A stretch of DNA of 64,000 nucleotides, from assembly GCA_949358305.1 (NCBI GenBank), contig OX442317.1, forward strand, positions 1,302,001 through 1,366,000. Direction: 5' to 3'. Shown one piece after another: positions 12,501 through 23,777 of this stretch. This DNA is from Strigamia acuminata. Lineage: Eukaryota; Arthropoda; Chilopoda; Geophilomorpha; Linotaeniidae. The notes below the pieces were generated by a model, which did no database searches, had not been told where the DNA came from, and saw nothing but the letters and a program-made list of their open reading frames with translations. The position numbers were made by a program, and so were the translations under genes. Position 1 is the first letter of the stretch; every line of letters begins with the position of its first letter.

Positions 12501-13104
12501 AAACCGCGCCGACACGGGCGTGCGAATCCGAGAGAAACAACCGGGCCGACACGTGGAAATCGTGATCAAACACATCGCCACGACGATAGTGATCCGCCAA
12601 GTGGGCCACTACCTGACATTCGCAGTGCGCATGCCTCGCGACGTGGCCTACCAGGGCGCCAAATACGAAGGACTTCAACTGTGCGTGAAAGGCTGTCCGG
12701 CCAGCGAACGCATCGACCACGAGAACGTGGTGCTGCTGCCCCCCGCCGCCTCCAACTTGGCCATGTCGAGAGACGAGGCGGTGGCGCGCTGTCGCAACCT
12801 CAACTTCACCGACTTCTACTTCGATTCGTGCGTCTTCGACTTGATGACTACGGGCGACGATTCGTTCCTGCAGGCGGCCAGCGAGGCCATGCTGGACGGG
12901 CAAGCGCTCAATCCGAACGGGGGTCCCCTGTTGCAGGAGAAAAGGAATTTTTCGCACTCGAGGAGCAGAAATGGCGGAAGCAATGGCGGCGACGCGACGG
13001 TGCAGAGGGAGGCGGTGAGGAGCGCGGGTGCGGAGAGGAGGACTAGGAGTGTGTGGATGCTGTTTACAGGTGTGATTTTGTTGTGGTGTTTGACTGACAG
13101 GTGA
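9516..13104 (+). CDS. Repulsive guidance molecule (RGM/DRAGON/hemojuvelin family), three exons
   Basis: GPI-anchored BMP co-receptor and neogenin ligand family (drag-1 in C. elegans). Exons are 9516-9609, 9998-10479 and 12400-13104. The joins (GCAG/GTAAG..TTCGCAG and CAAG/GTGAG..TTGTCAG) keep one 426-residue frame, close to the usual 420-450. Residues 1-31 form a signal peptide. A cysteine-rich RGM N-terminal domain follows (CVAQRCSRQYEHAM...YCAILRSYFDC). A von Willebrand D-type domain opens with CGLFGDPHLRTF; D145-P146 in GDPH is the conserved autocleavage site. Exon 3 supplies the rest of this domain with paired cysteines. A hydrophobic tail (WMLFTGVILLWCL) fits a GPI signal. N-glycosylation sites include NCS, NFT and NFS. 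The start at 9516 was chosen because it is the first in-frame ATG and leads directly into the signal peptide. The gene appears intact, and family assignment is firm. Confidence 0.92.
10605..10735. repeat. 30-bp minisatellite in RGM intron 2
   Basis: Four copies of aaatttcatgttttccgatg followed by aaattttgat step at exactly 30 bp between about 10612 and 10730. A/T tracts fall at unit positions 1-6, 11-14 and 21-27, a 10-bp spacing. Confidence 0.9.
12025..12240. repeat. 31-bp minisatellite in RGM intron 2
   Basis: tcgattt (or tcggttt) recurs at 12031, 12062, 12093, 12124 and 12155 in units containing gaatgagattttgcatgaat. The step is a constant 31 bp. The array decays toward 12240. Confidence 0.9.
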
Positions 13105-13469
13105 TACGAGGCTGAGATTTTGTAGATATTTGTATAAAGTATTGTAAAGTTGATGTTTTTGTTTTGTATATATTTGTCCTTTGTGTTGTCGAGAAAGAAG
13201 GATGAGTTGAGTTGAGTTGACTTGAGTTAGTTGGTTTTCAAGTTTTTCAAAATTTTATTATTTTTTTAATTTTAATTTTGTTTTGTTCAATTTTTTTGGA
13301 GTTGTTGTTGTGAGTGTTGTTGTTGTTGTCATCTATGTTTTTGGTTTGATGCAAGTTTTAGGAGTTTTAGGCGGATGTTCATGTTTGATTTTCTGGGATT
13401 TCAAACAAAAATAATTAATTTAAATCTTTGAGCAGATTATTTAAATGGATGAAATCTGATGAAATGCAG
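13105..13469. other. RGM 3' flank, probable 3' UTR start
   Basis: AT-rich sequence directly after the RGM stop codon, with short (gagtt)n and (gtt)n microsatellites near 13204-13230 and 13300-13330. I see no AATAAA here, so the transcript end cannot be placed. The nearest AATAAA is at about 13982. Confidence 0.45.
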
Positions 13470-13870
13470 TAAAATTTGATGAAAATCTGATAAAATGCAG
13501 TAAAATTTGATGAAAATCTGATAAAATGCAGTAAAATTTGATGAAAATCTGATGAAATGCAGTAAAATTTGATGAAAATCTGATGAAATGCAGTAAAATT
13601 TGATAAAAATCTGATGAATTGCAGTAAAATTTGATGAAAATCTGATGAAATGCAGTAAAATTTGATGAAAATCTGATAAAATGCAGTAAAATTTGATGAA
13701 AATCTGATGAATTGCAGTAAAATTTGATGAAAATCTGATAAAATGCAGTAAAATTTGATGAAAATCTGATGAAATGCAGTAAAATTTGATAAAAATCTGA
13801 TGAATTGCAGTAAAATTTGATGAAAATCTGATAAAATGCAGTAAAATTTGATGAAAATCAGATGAAATTT
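13445..13870. repeat. 31-bp minisatellite, about 13 copies
   Basis: The unit taaaatttgatgaaaatctg followed by ataaaatgcag repeats every 31 bp from about 13470. Within the unit, A tracts begin at positions 2, 13 and 23, so they are phased at about 10-11 bp. Variants alternate between gataaaatgcag, gatgaaatgcag and gatgaattgcag. Confidence 0.93.
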
Positions 13871-14600
13871 GATGAAAAGCGGATGTTGTTTATGAAAATT
13901 GATGAAATTTTGTGAAACTCGTGAAAAATCCTTGAAAATCTGATGAAATTTGCTGACGAAACTTGATGAAAATCTAATACCAATAAAAACGAGTGATTTC
14001 TAAACGAAACTCTGAGTCTGCTTCGTCGATATACAAAACAAACTAGTCTTTTGGAACATTATCGATGATTTGAAAGGTCAACTTCACACACACCTTTGAA
14101 GCGCAACACCTTCAATCCAAGGTGTTTATCAAGCCACGTGCTTCCCTTGTTCGTTGATTACGATAAATATCGAGGAAGTAGATTAACCCATAATTTGATG
14201 ATGATAACAAAGAGAAAAACAAGTTCCAGGAATCAAAATAACTCGTGCAACTTGTACCGATAAGATATTGAATGTCACGACCATCATTTTTAATTTTTAA
14301 TTTTTTAATTTGTATGTTTTCTTTAATTTTTCTATGTATAGTAGCGATATTGAAGTACAACTAATTAAATGTGTCAACTGAAGACGGCAAATTATTTAAG
14401 CCTAATGTCATTTTTTCAAATTTGCAGATTTTTCGCTCTTGATTCCAAAACTATGAATCATTCGGCACATTTAATTTTTTAATGGTTTTGACCGACTTGG
14501 AGCCAAATTAAACTCTAAATCGACACAAACATTAAAATATTACGTGGAAATTAGACAAAAAATAGCAATTCTAAGGGGCCCTCGACTTAAATCGGAACCA
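13871..14600. other. AT-rich noncoding DNA, no gene seen
   Basis: Decayed copies of the preceding repeat persist to about 13970. No exon or RNA gene could be supported in the remainder. Confidence 0.4.
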
Positions 14601-14815
14601 CGGCCCCATAAATGAACCAAAAAAATTTTTGTAATTAAATTCGGGGCCCCATAAATGAACACAATATTTTTGTAATTTATTTCGGGGCCCCAAAAATAAA
14701 CACAATATTTTTGTAATTTATTTCGGAGCCCCAAAAATGAACACTATTTTTGGAATTAATTTCGGGGCCTCAAAAATTAACTGAAATATTTTCGAATTAA
14801 TTTTACGGCCCGAAA
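14600..14815. repeat. 41-bp tandem repeat with ggggcccc cores, about 5 copies
   Basis: The word tcggggcccc (or close variants) recurs at 14641, 14682, 14723 and 14762 in units that also contain aacacaatatttttgtaatt. The step is 41, 41 and 39 bp. The antisense ORF here (with repeated WGPEINYKNIVFIYGAPN) is a by-product of the repeat. Confidence 0.85.
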
Positions 14816-17800
14816 ATCATCTGAAATGGTTTCATAACACCAGTCCGGAGCCCAAAAGCATAAAAATCAAAATAAATAGTTAGGGGGCCCTCTGGTGATT
14901 GAGGCCCAGCGAAAAATGAGTAATTTGCGAAGCTGTTTGTTTTGGCAAATTGCGCGCATGAAATGCAAATTTATTTGGCAACATTTGAATGAAGACGAGC
15001 CTATAAAGGCCCATCGACTGGAGTATTCTCTCACGCTTGTTCTTTTGACACCTGAAAGCAGTTCCCCTCAGGTACACGATTTATCATAAAATAGGCGTGC
15101 CTCTTAACCGTACCAAATTCAATGCTAAAAAGATAAAAAGAAAAAAAAAACAGAAGAGGAGGAAAAAAAGATTAATGTAAATCACCTCTCCGAAGGATAA
15201 AAGATCCCTCAAGATGTTAGTAAGAGTCGAAAAGGTCAGTCGATAAATTTTATTAAATATTTTACGGAAAAAATGGTCGAATTTGAAAGGAAAATAGTGA
15301 AAATTGCATCATTTCAAGGTCAAAATACTCAAAAAATACGAACTCAATTGCAGCCATCTTTGATTTTGGAGCGACCGGATTAAAACCCAGAACAAGATCC
15401 ACGGCGCCATCTTAATTTTAAAAAAGGTGATTTTTATTTTTATTTTTTATTTATTTTTTCACACGATAAACATCGGAAAATAGACGGATGATTTGTATTT
15501 TTTAATTTTAATCTCGTCTGTGCAGATTGGAATTGCACGTTGGCCTTGTTCGAACGGCAACCCCTAGCCCTCGGTGTTCATAAATTTGTCGAGCCAGATG
15601 CCTTTCCTCTTAACTGGGAGGTTCTGCTTCTAGGATTAGCTCGGAAGCGGCCATTTATCGCGGGTTGCGGGTAGTTGTCGAGAAAACCTGATTTCACTGA
15701 GGGACGGAAGGGCGGGCGGGTGCGAATGAAAGGAAGACATTTTTTATTTATCACGTATGACTATTTAGTGGTTTCTCAACACGCCGAGTTTGTTTGGGTT
15801 CATTTCGATCGGACGAGTGCGATTTGAGTTTAAATTTCGTGCTTATTGACGCCTCCGAACGTTAAATAATGCAATAAAATTCCGTCGGTGTTGCGCGCGC
15901 TGCGGTGAAAATTGGAAGAAGGATTGCGAGGATGCTAAGTATGTCTTTAGTGGAATTGGTTGCACGTTTCCGCTTTTGTAATTCGTAAATTGCAGGGTAG
16001 GACAACACGGTTGGCTGATTGGCAACGGGTGAAAACAAGCAGTAAAACACAAACACTCGTCGCGAAACTACACGAAGATTTTCAAAAAAAATCCAAAGGA
16101 TTAAAAAAATAGTAATAAAAAATGTGGAGAAATGTGAGCAACTGGTGAGAATTTAGCGAACTAATAAAAAAATGTCCCCCTCTAACAAAATTCCCAGTCG
16201 AAATTTATTTTTATTATTTCGTTTCATTTATTTTAATTTTTTTTGTCTTTAGCAAATTGTTTTGACATTGAAATGTGCAAATTTGCTTATCTTTGAAATG
16301 TTGACAAATCAAGGGTTACTTCGCTATTTGAATAAAAGTGGCCATCGGCTGACAAGTTTCTTTATTATCAGTCCACAATGAATGCATCACGCCAGAAGCT
16401 TTGTATGATGCAATTCTCTCTATTTATATTCATTCGGTGTCTTAATCCCATCCCTAACCAGACTAATTACGTCCGCACTGCAGCCCACGAGCCAAGCAAC
16501 AACTGCGATCATTGCGCCATCCAGCGTCACAAATCGGAACTCCCCATTCCGATGATGCACAGCTTCCACCTGCATACCTGACATACCGAAATCCATGCAG
16601 CGGAGCGAACCGCAGGATAAAAAACCCAATCAACCGCGTAAAAGTACACATTTGAAATTCTCGTATAAATTTAATGAAGTAATAATTTGTTTTCCAGCAG
16701 GGGAAAAAAAATGGCGGAAATTTGGCAAGATGAAAACCGAAGCGCTGCAGTGAAATGAGGATGTTGTGGAGTGCACATTGATCGTGCTGCAACTGCTCTG
16801 CTGGGGAAATTCGAAACGTTCGTTTTACTTTTCGTTTTGTTTTCGGCATCGCGAACGGAAATGGCGTGACCGAATGTGAGAAGAATGAGTTAAATATCAT
16901 CGGGAGAAAGATGAGTCGACGAATCTACCATTTATTTGAATTATTTCACCCTATTCATCATTTGAAGGAGAATTGAAAGAAAAAAAAGACGGATTTTGTC
17001 GGCGGTGGCAGAGGTTGCGAGGCACGGGGAAGAAATAATAATTTTATTAAATTAACCGTTGGCATGGCAACGGAGTGCCGGTAGTTATTGGCGCCCTCTA
17101 CGTTGCAAGAATAGCAGTTTCGGGGACCACCAATCTTCGATTTCGGCGGAAATGCAACGCTGGGGTAAGTCAAAACACAAAATGGATGGAAATTTTGAAT
17201 TTTTTGGATTATTTTTTGTTTATTTATTTTTTGATTTATAGAATTTAGTATAATTTTGTTGTTGTTGTTATTTTAATATTTTAAATTTAAATTTTTTGAT
17301 TTTTAATATTTGTCTTTAACTTGACCTTCAAACCGTTGGGTTCTCGTAAACAAATTTTATGAGTCAAAACCTCTTTATTCCTTTGACACGGCAGCCATCT
17401 TCCCTCGGTACATCACATCGACAACACGATCTTAACTATAATATCTCGCCCAATATCTTAAGCTTTCGTGGTAACCAACTCGTTACAGATTTTTGATTTA
17501 TTTTCGATTTTATTTATTTTTTATTTTTGCTCAAATTTGAACATCGAAATGTGAAAAATGATTTATTTATTTATTTAATTATTTGGTTTACTAAGGTTGT
17601 CTATTTCACGTGCCGCGCCTCTTTAGATGAGGTCTATCCTCGGGTTTATCTGCCAAAATATTTATCTGCCAGCTTTCATCTTTTGCGCGATCGATAAACT
17701 ACGGTATGTCATAACGTACAACTGTTTTTATGCAATGTTGAAAGAGGAACGAGTCCTTTTTCGACACGGTAGGCCTTGATTTGAATAAAACTCGTGCGTG

Positions 17801-20087
17801 AAATTTGGACTTATTCAAGAGATGTGAATAAAACCGTTTATAGGTGTAGAAATAAGTATCGGTAATAAACTATACAAACAAATTTGCTTCGTCGGGGCCG
17901 GTTTTAAAGCCGTGGGGTCCACCGAGTCAATAAAATTGCAATTGGCAAATTTGTAACATTAAACCTGGAATATTATGGAGGCCATGGGCTAGTGCTTTTA
18001 GCATTTTAGCATGTTGCTTTGATTTTTTGATCAACTTGAGAAGCGAAAATGATACTGGTTGAAAGACATTCCAGTTCAATTGCAGGTTTTTTTGTGTTTT
18101 CTATTATGTTTTTTATTATTTACGGTTGAAATTATAAACCCGGAATTGGAGAATCAGCAATCCGAATATAGCGGCTCGTGGTGACAAACTTTAAAAGTTA
18201 CTCGAGCACATGAGCGTCGTTGTGTTCAGCGCTTCTCATTCAAAAGAACAAAATGGAAGGAAACCGTTGCTGTTTAACGAATGAATAAAATTCAAATTCA
18301 CCGTTATCGACAGGCGTTAGTTAATAAAAAAAATGAACAAACTAGACCAGTATTTCCGTAGGTAAAATAGAAATAAAAACTCCCGGAAAAGACCGACTAT
18401 TAAATCTATTATTTATTATTTAAGTGTCTTCGTGTCAACTTTCAGCTTTGACTAAACCAGAAACTGTATTTTTGAAAATATCACTTTGTTTTTCTAGTGC
18501 TACGAATACTGCCGTGTTTACCCGCTTGAAAAAATCAAAGAAGTTATGGAATGTATGCTTTGCACCCGTTCGTAAGTCGATTGAATCCATGTTTTTGAAA
18601 AATGATAAAATATTAATAATGTTTTCTTTTGTTTTGCCCAGGTCAAATATTACAATCCAACATTGGTTCATCTGCAATAGTGAGTTTTTATGTTATTTAA
18701 ATTATCCAACAAATTCTGCACGAATTTATGATTTTTGAATACAGTAGAGCATCCAAACTAATTGAGATTCAGACATGTCAGACATTTGGTTGAATGTCGT
18801 ACCCTGGTACAAATACTAAGTACATACAAAGAAACACTTGGAAAGTGCTCATTTTGATTAGACTCGAGCTTACCTAGGAAATTTTATATTTATTCAGCTA
18901 ACCCAGTCAAGCGTGCCCAGTCCATCAATTTACACATTATTATTCTTTTATTTATTTAGCAGCAGTTTATTTACATTTTACTATGCATACAGAGTTTCTT
19001 ACAGTTGGAACTCTAAAATTTCAACACTCGGTCATTTCGCGACAGTAATTGCGGAAGTTTTCAAGCGGAACAATTATAAGAAATAATTGCGATAATTATT
19101 ATATAGTATTTTTTATTTTACAAAACAATTATTTGTTCTGATGTAATCAAGGACACGGACACAACAGTACGTGAAACTTGCACATTCGTCAATTCCTAAA
19201 ACAAACTGGCATTGCCCTTTCCCTTCTCCTTCTCCTAATTTCCAAAGTTGCTTATTCTTTCTTTCCATTTATAATTGAATTGTAATTTTTATCTTTTCCG
19301 AGGTGTAAAAGCTGTTTGCAGTTGATGCACATCTGGGTGGATGATTCACTATCAATGAAATCCTGATTGCATTGCTGATTTGATGCAACAGTCGAACCGT
19401 ACACGCATCATTTGGCAGCGGCATATATAAGTAGAAATGTCGTTATCTAACTGTCCAGTTGACTTTACTTGGATGACAAATATTTCCGACGTTAGTAAGT
19501 CCTGTACTTTAGTAATTTCTGCACTAAAAGTGTAAAATGCACATTATTGAGCACACTAGACGCTCCCGAGTCCCGACTGATTATTACTGATCATATAGCG
19601 CACTCAACAGCGAGTGGTTGTTATGTTTTGCTAGAACGGAAATGGCAATTACCGTTACCGGATTTATAAGAAAGTTGATTATTTTTCGACGTATTTGGTC
19701 TGGATCCGGTGATAGGCGCTTTAAGCGCAACTTGAAACACAAGCAAAATTGTCAGTGATCTGGGTGTCGTTGGTTATGAAAGTATTTGGATAGAAACTGC
19801 ATGGTGTTAGGGGATCTTCCGTATTCACCCCGAAACTTGGCAAAAGTGGTCAGCATTGCAGGTATTAACTTTTACATAGCCATGGTTATTTATACAACAT
19901 TAATCTTAAATTATCGAATAATTGAAAAAGAATAAGAAGTGGAAAAAAATTTATTTGAGGTCTCCTTACTAAACTTTTATAGTAAAGAACTAATTAGGGT
20001 TATTTTTTGAGTTCTGTAACTCTTGATCTATTCATGGATTATTTTGCATTTTTGCAGTGACGAATGTGCAATGTTTATTGTTTTTGT
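14816..20087. other. Intergenic DNA, no gene supported
   Basis: About 5 kb with mixed composition. I looked at the ORFs at 16463-16900 (minus, 145 codons), 18424-18738 (plus) and 18435-18677 (minus). None has a recognisable domain. The last two overlap each other on opposite strands, so at most one could be real. No tRNA or rRNA was recognised. Confidence 0.4.
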
Positions 20088-20089
20088 TA

Positions 20090-20515
20090 CAGGTGGAACC
20101 CCGCTATTACGATCACAATTGTACACAAGGAATTGCTCGTTATAATGAAATTCTGATTTCAGTTTGTTGCCTGCCTTATTTCTCACATTAGAAATTAATT
20201 ACATAATTTTGATTAAAAAAAAGAAGCAGAAATACAACAGGAAATGAAAACTTTCTTCCGTTATCACAAACATTTTCGGTTAAAAACTTATTTTTTCCTT
20301 TTTTCCAAATTATATCCAAAAAAAAATAATTAAAAAAATTCTACAAACATCGAAAAATTCGCCATTATTACATATTACACTTCTCGGTGGAATATCGCTG
20401 TCTGTGATATTGGCGAGGAAGTCAAATATATAATTTCACATTTATAACTTTTAATAAATAAATTTAACCGTGCGTTTTGCTCACCGACCCGTTCGTAATA
20501 GCGAGGTTTAACTTG
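20090..20515. mobile_element. pogo/Tigger-like MITE, 426 bp, TA target duplication
   Basis: The left end caggtggaaccccgctatta and the right end, read on the other strand, caagttaaacctcgctatta are imperfect terminal inverted repeats beginning with CA and sharing the cgctattacga core. Both ends abut TA (20088-20089 and 20516-20517). Ends of this kind with TA duplications are typical of the pogo/Tigger branch of Tc1/mariner. There is no transposase ORF, so the element is non-autonomous. Mismatches between the ends suggest age. Confidence 0.7.
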
Positions 20516-20682
20516 TACGTAACAACTGAACATTGGGGTACAAGAAAATATGTAGAGAATCTAGGGATTGCGAAAAGGTTAACAACCACTGCGTTAAACA
20601 AACGGATATACTGGTGAGCCAGAGAAACCTGATGATTTTGAAAGTGTAATTAATGGTTTTAGTTTCCAATAAAAATTAATTA

Positions 20683-20869
20683 CAGTGTAAGCTCCGTAGA
20701 CCGGACATAGGACGGGTCCAAGAAAGTTGTCCGGACTAAAAGGCTGTCCGGGTGGGAGAGGAAATTTAGTATTGCTGGGTATAGGTTGGGACCAAATCAG
20801 GACCTCCAAACTGTCCGGTTTACACAGCTGTCCGGACGGTGCTATGTCCGGTTTACAGAGCTTACACTG
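20683..20869. mobile_element. pogo/Tigger-like MITE, 187 bp, TA target duplication
   Basis: The left end cagtgtaagctccgtagacc and the complement of the right end cagtgtaagctctgtaaacc form terminal inverted repeats that continue into ggacata. TA flanks both sides (20681-20682 and 20870-20871). Repeated gtccgg words fill the interior. There is no coding capacity. It sits 168 bp after the previous MITE and about 150 bp before the DUF229 start. Confidence 0.75.
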
Positions 20870-21018
20870 TAGTTAGAGAATCATTTTGAAACATTTTCAA
20901 AATTGTCAGGTCTCTATGGCTCATCCCGTACAAACGACGGTAACGAGTATTCATATCTTCTGTCTATCTAATGAGCACTTTTTCTTTTCTCTTCGTCAGC
21001 AGATATTTTCTATTTGAG

Positions 21019-22917
21019 ATGAACAACTTTGGCTTCCGATTAATCGGCATTCTCACAACAGTCATGGGCCTCAGCATCATCTGCATAAACATCTACATCG
21101 AAAACGACCCTTCGAGCGGCCAGTTTCCAAACACCGTGACCCCAGGCTCGCCCGAAGAGTTTGCAATCTTCACTCCCGGATGCAAAATCCCAAAACTCGA
21201 CCCCTACCACTCGTCGGTCCTCCAATACATCAAAGACTACAAGGACAAACACCTCAAATGCAACAGCACGCCCATGGTGCTCGCGACCGGCGACCAAGCG
21301 CTCAAAATCAACACGAATCACCCGTCCTACAAGGCCAACACCAAATGCTACTACAAAAACATCTTCCGCGTGAACGAAGACAAAACCGCGTTCTCCAAAC
21401 CACATTTACTGGACGCCAACGGCACCACCAAAATGACCAACGATTTCGTCACGACGCAGTGTTTCAACGAACTCAACCAATCGATCAACCAAGATTTCTT
21501 CGCCTTCGTACTGGACAAACCCCGAGTGGAGGAACGATGTCGGCGGATCCTCGAACGGGACGAGCGCAACGAAACGCTGAGCGTCCTCCTGCTGGGCCTC
21601 GACTCGGTGTCGAAAAACTCGTACATCCGCCACATGAAACTGGTGGACAAACTGATCCGCAAAGAACTGACGTTCGTCGAACTGCACGGCTACAACAAGG
21701 TGGGGCTCAACACCTACCCCAACATGCTGCCCTTCCATACGGGCAAGATGGAGGACGAGTTTCGTTTCAACCACCGAAAAACGGACCTCAACCAACTGCC
21801 CATGGCCTGGAAGGAGTTCGAGAGGCACGGCTACCGCACGCTCTTCGCCGAGGACTGCTCCAAGATGGCTTCGTACAACTACCTCAAGCGCGGCTTCGGA
21901 GACCAACCGACCGACTACTACATGCGTCCGTTCTCCATCGCCGTCGACCAGTCGGAGATGAAGAAACACTTGACCGAGGGCTGCTACCACGGGCGCACGG
22001 AGGCCTCGGTCGTCTACAAGTGGGTCGTCGACTTTTTCAACCGCTTTTCGACCGATCCGTTGTTCGCGTACGTTTTTCTCACGCGACTCAGCCACGACAA
22101 CTACAACACGGTCGCTTACTACGACAAACCCATCTACGACCTCCTGCTCGCGCTCAGAGACGGCGGACACTTGAACCGAACCGTCGTGTTTTTTTTCAGC
22201 GACCACGGCTATCGGTTCGGAGGGATCCGCACCACCTACGTGGGACACTTGGAGGACAAGCTTCCGTATTTTTTCTTCCTTTTGCCCAAGTGGTTCCCCA
22301 AGACGCACCCGAAGCACTACGCCAACATGAAGCTGAACGAGCGACGGCTGACCACGCCGTTTGACATGCACGCGACGATGATGGAGATTGTGCGCGGGCT
22401 GGGGTCCGTGAGCACGCCCGATCCGAGCAGTCGCAGCGTGAGTTTGTTCGCGCCGGTGCCGCTCAACAGGACTTGCGGGGTGGCTAATATACAGTCGGAG
22501 TTCTGCACGTGTTTCGAGCGCAAGCAGATCTCGGTGGAGAGCGACTCGGCAAAGACCGGCGCCAGTTTGCTCGTCGGGAACATCAATAGGATGATTTCAG
22601 GCATGAGGAACGCGTGCGCAGAGTTGGAGTTGGAGCAGATCGTCGAAGTGTCGGCGCACGAAGTGGCCATCAACCGCGGGAAAAAGGAATTGTACACGAA
22701 TTTTCTAATAACGTTTGTGGTGAAGCCGAGCATGGCGATTTTCCAGGGGATCGCGCTGTTTAATCACATGACGGACAAGTACACGACGGAGAAGAATATT
22801 GACCGGCTCAACAAGTATGGCAATCAGTCATTGTGCATTAACGACCCGCAGCTCAGGCTGTTTTGTTACTGTAATATCATTGACGACGCTAACGATGAGG
22901 ATATAAACATCTCGTGA
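21019..22917 (+). CDS. DUF229 family protein (alkaline-phosphatase/sulfatase fold)
   Basis: A single uninterrupted frame of 632 residues from ATG 21019. An in-frame ATG at 20971 would add 16 residues, but a possible TTCGTCAG splice acceptor lies between the two, so 21019 is preferred. Residues 6-25 are hydrophobic (RLIGILTTVMGLSIICINIY), giving a signal anchor with the bulk of the protein lumenal or extracellular. Catalytic-fold signatures are LLLGLDSVSKNSYIRHM (D195), LSHDNYN (H359), FFFSDHGYRFGG (D395, H396) and GHLEDKLP (H410). These positions match the metal-binding pattern of the alkaline phosphatase superfamily. The family is common in nematodes and arthropods and its substrate is unknown. 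Cysteine-rich segments and N-glycosylation sites fit the secretory pathway. Higher GC than its surroundings is usual for coding DNA here. The gene appears intact. Confidence 0.9.
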   Translation: MNNFGFRLIGILTTVMGLSIICINIYIENDPSSGQFPNTVTPGSPEEFAIFTPGCKIPKLDPYHSSVLQYIKDYKDKHLKCNSTPMVLATGDQALKINTNHPSYKANTKCYYKNIFRVNEDKTAFSKPHLLDANGTTKMTNDFVTTQCFNELNQSINQDFFAFVLDKPRVEERCRRILERDERNETLSVLLLGLDSVSKNSYIRHMKLVDKLIRKELTFVELHGYNKVGLNTYPNMLPFHTGKMEDEFRFNHRKTDLNQLPMAWKEFERHGYRTLFAEDCSKMASYNYLKRGFGDQPTDYYMRPFSIAVDQSEMKKHLTEGCYHGRTEASVVYKWVVDFFNRFSTDPLFAYVFLTRLSHDNYNTVAYYDKPIYDLLLALRDGGHLNRTVVFFFSDHGYRFGGIRTTYVGHLEDKLPYFFFLLPKWFPKTHPKHYANMKLNERRLTTPFDMHATMMEIVRGLGSVSTPDPSSRSVSLFAPVPLNRTCGVANIQSEFCTCFERKQISVESDSAKTGASLLVGNINRMISGMRNACAELELEQIVEVSAHEVAINRGKKELYTNFLITFVVKPSMAIFQGIALFNHMTDKYTTEKNIDRLNKYGNQSLCINDPQLRLFCYCNIIDDANDEDINIS

Positions 22918-23030
22918 AATAACATCTATCTTTTTGTTTTGTTTTGGTTTATCTAACGAAGCGCGCATTCCTTTTTGATACCGGAAGCAGAGTTTGTGAC
23001 CAATCGGAAATGAGCAACTGTGATAAATCG

Positions 23031-23073
23031 CTAGGTGCACTCGGTTCATTTTTGGAGTGCAAATTGCACCTAG
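23031..23073 (+). promoter_or_regulatory. Inverted repeat in the DUF229 3' region
   Basis: ctaggtgca (23031-23039) and tgcacctag (23065-23073) can pair as a 9-bp stem around a 25-base loop, about 115 bp after the DUF229 stop codon. It could be a 3' UTR hairpin or a remnant of a small element. Function is not known. Confidence 0.3.
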
Positions 23074-23445
23074 TGCCAAATTGATTGACACAGAGTTTGT
23101 GAATGTATTTATTGAATCTTAATTAAGGTTATCAATTTGTTCTCCATTTCTTCTCTTGTTATTAAAATACAAGTATGATAAGTACGATAATCACTAATGT
23201 TTACATTTACATAAATAAATTATTAGTTTGTTATTATACATTGTGTATTCGTTTTGAAATGGCTTCGAAATGTGGCTCGACATCATTTCTCATTTTTGTT
23301 TTACAAGTTGGACATTTTGTCCAATTTCCATTTTACATTCAAACCTGCGATGCCGGAATTGAAAATAGTGAATAATTTGCCCGCCATTGTTCTGGAGGAA
23401 AATGAGAGGAATGTTTTAACGTGTTATTTGGTTTAGTTTTTCCAG

Positions 23446-23728
23446 GCTCCGTCGATGGAAAAGGGTCAAAGAGAAAAGGAAAACTGATAAGTTGAGGGAA
23501 AGGAGATTGAAGAAAAAGTTTGAGAGCAGTCGGAGAAAGGAGCGGGAGGCTCGCGAGAAGATCGCTAGTGTTAATCCTACGAGGAACAGAAAGAATAAAG
23601 AGAAAGATCTCGAGGGACTTGTGAATAAAGTGGAAAAGACGCATTTATCATCGTTGGCCACGTTTAAACGGAATGAAATTCCAAAGAACGATTCATCAAA
23701 AACAAATTCAAAAAGAGTGAAACATTAA
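23446..23728 (+). CDS. Possible last exon of a small basic protein, unidentified
   Basis: After a plausible acceptor (tttttccag at 23437-23445) an open frame runs for about 93 residues to a TGA-free end at TAA 23726-23728. It is strongly basic and probably alpha-helical (RRWKRVKEKRKTDKLRERR, then SSRRKEREAREKIASVNP). AATAAA follows 44 bp later. Composition resembles nucleolar or ribosome-assembly proteins, but I recognise no family. The upstream exon is not clear: an open frame at 23254-23436 ends just before, in another frame, and the gap is very short for an intron. Treat as a candidate. Confidence 0.3.
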
Positions 23729-23771
23729 CGAAAGAAATGTTTGATTGGTTATTTTGCTGAATCGGAACTTA

Positions 23772-23777
23772 AATAAA
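23772..23777 (+). terminator. Polyadenylation signal AATAAA
   Basis: AATAAA lies 44 bp after the stop codon of the small basic candidate exon, a usual distance for a short 3' UTR. It supports that exon being transcribed, but chance occurrence is likely in AT-rich DNA. Confidence 0.35.

Noticed and set aside
16463-16900. 145-codon minus-strand frame
   Set aside because: No recognisable domain, unusual composition, and no splice or polyA context. Not better than chance in this stretch.
18424-18738. Overlapping frames on both strands (104 and 80 codons)
   Set aside because: An acceptor-like actttcag and a gcccag exist, but neither frame resembles a known protein and they exclude each other.
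21406-22371. 321-codon antisense frame and a 394-codon sense frame inside DUF229
   Set aside because: They overlap the catalytic core of a well-supported gene and have arginine/valine-rich translations typical of GC-rich shadow frames.
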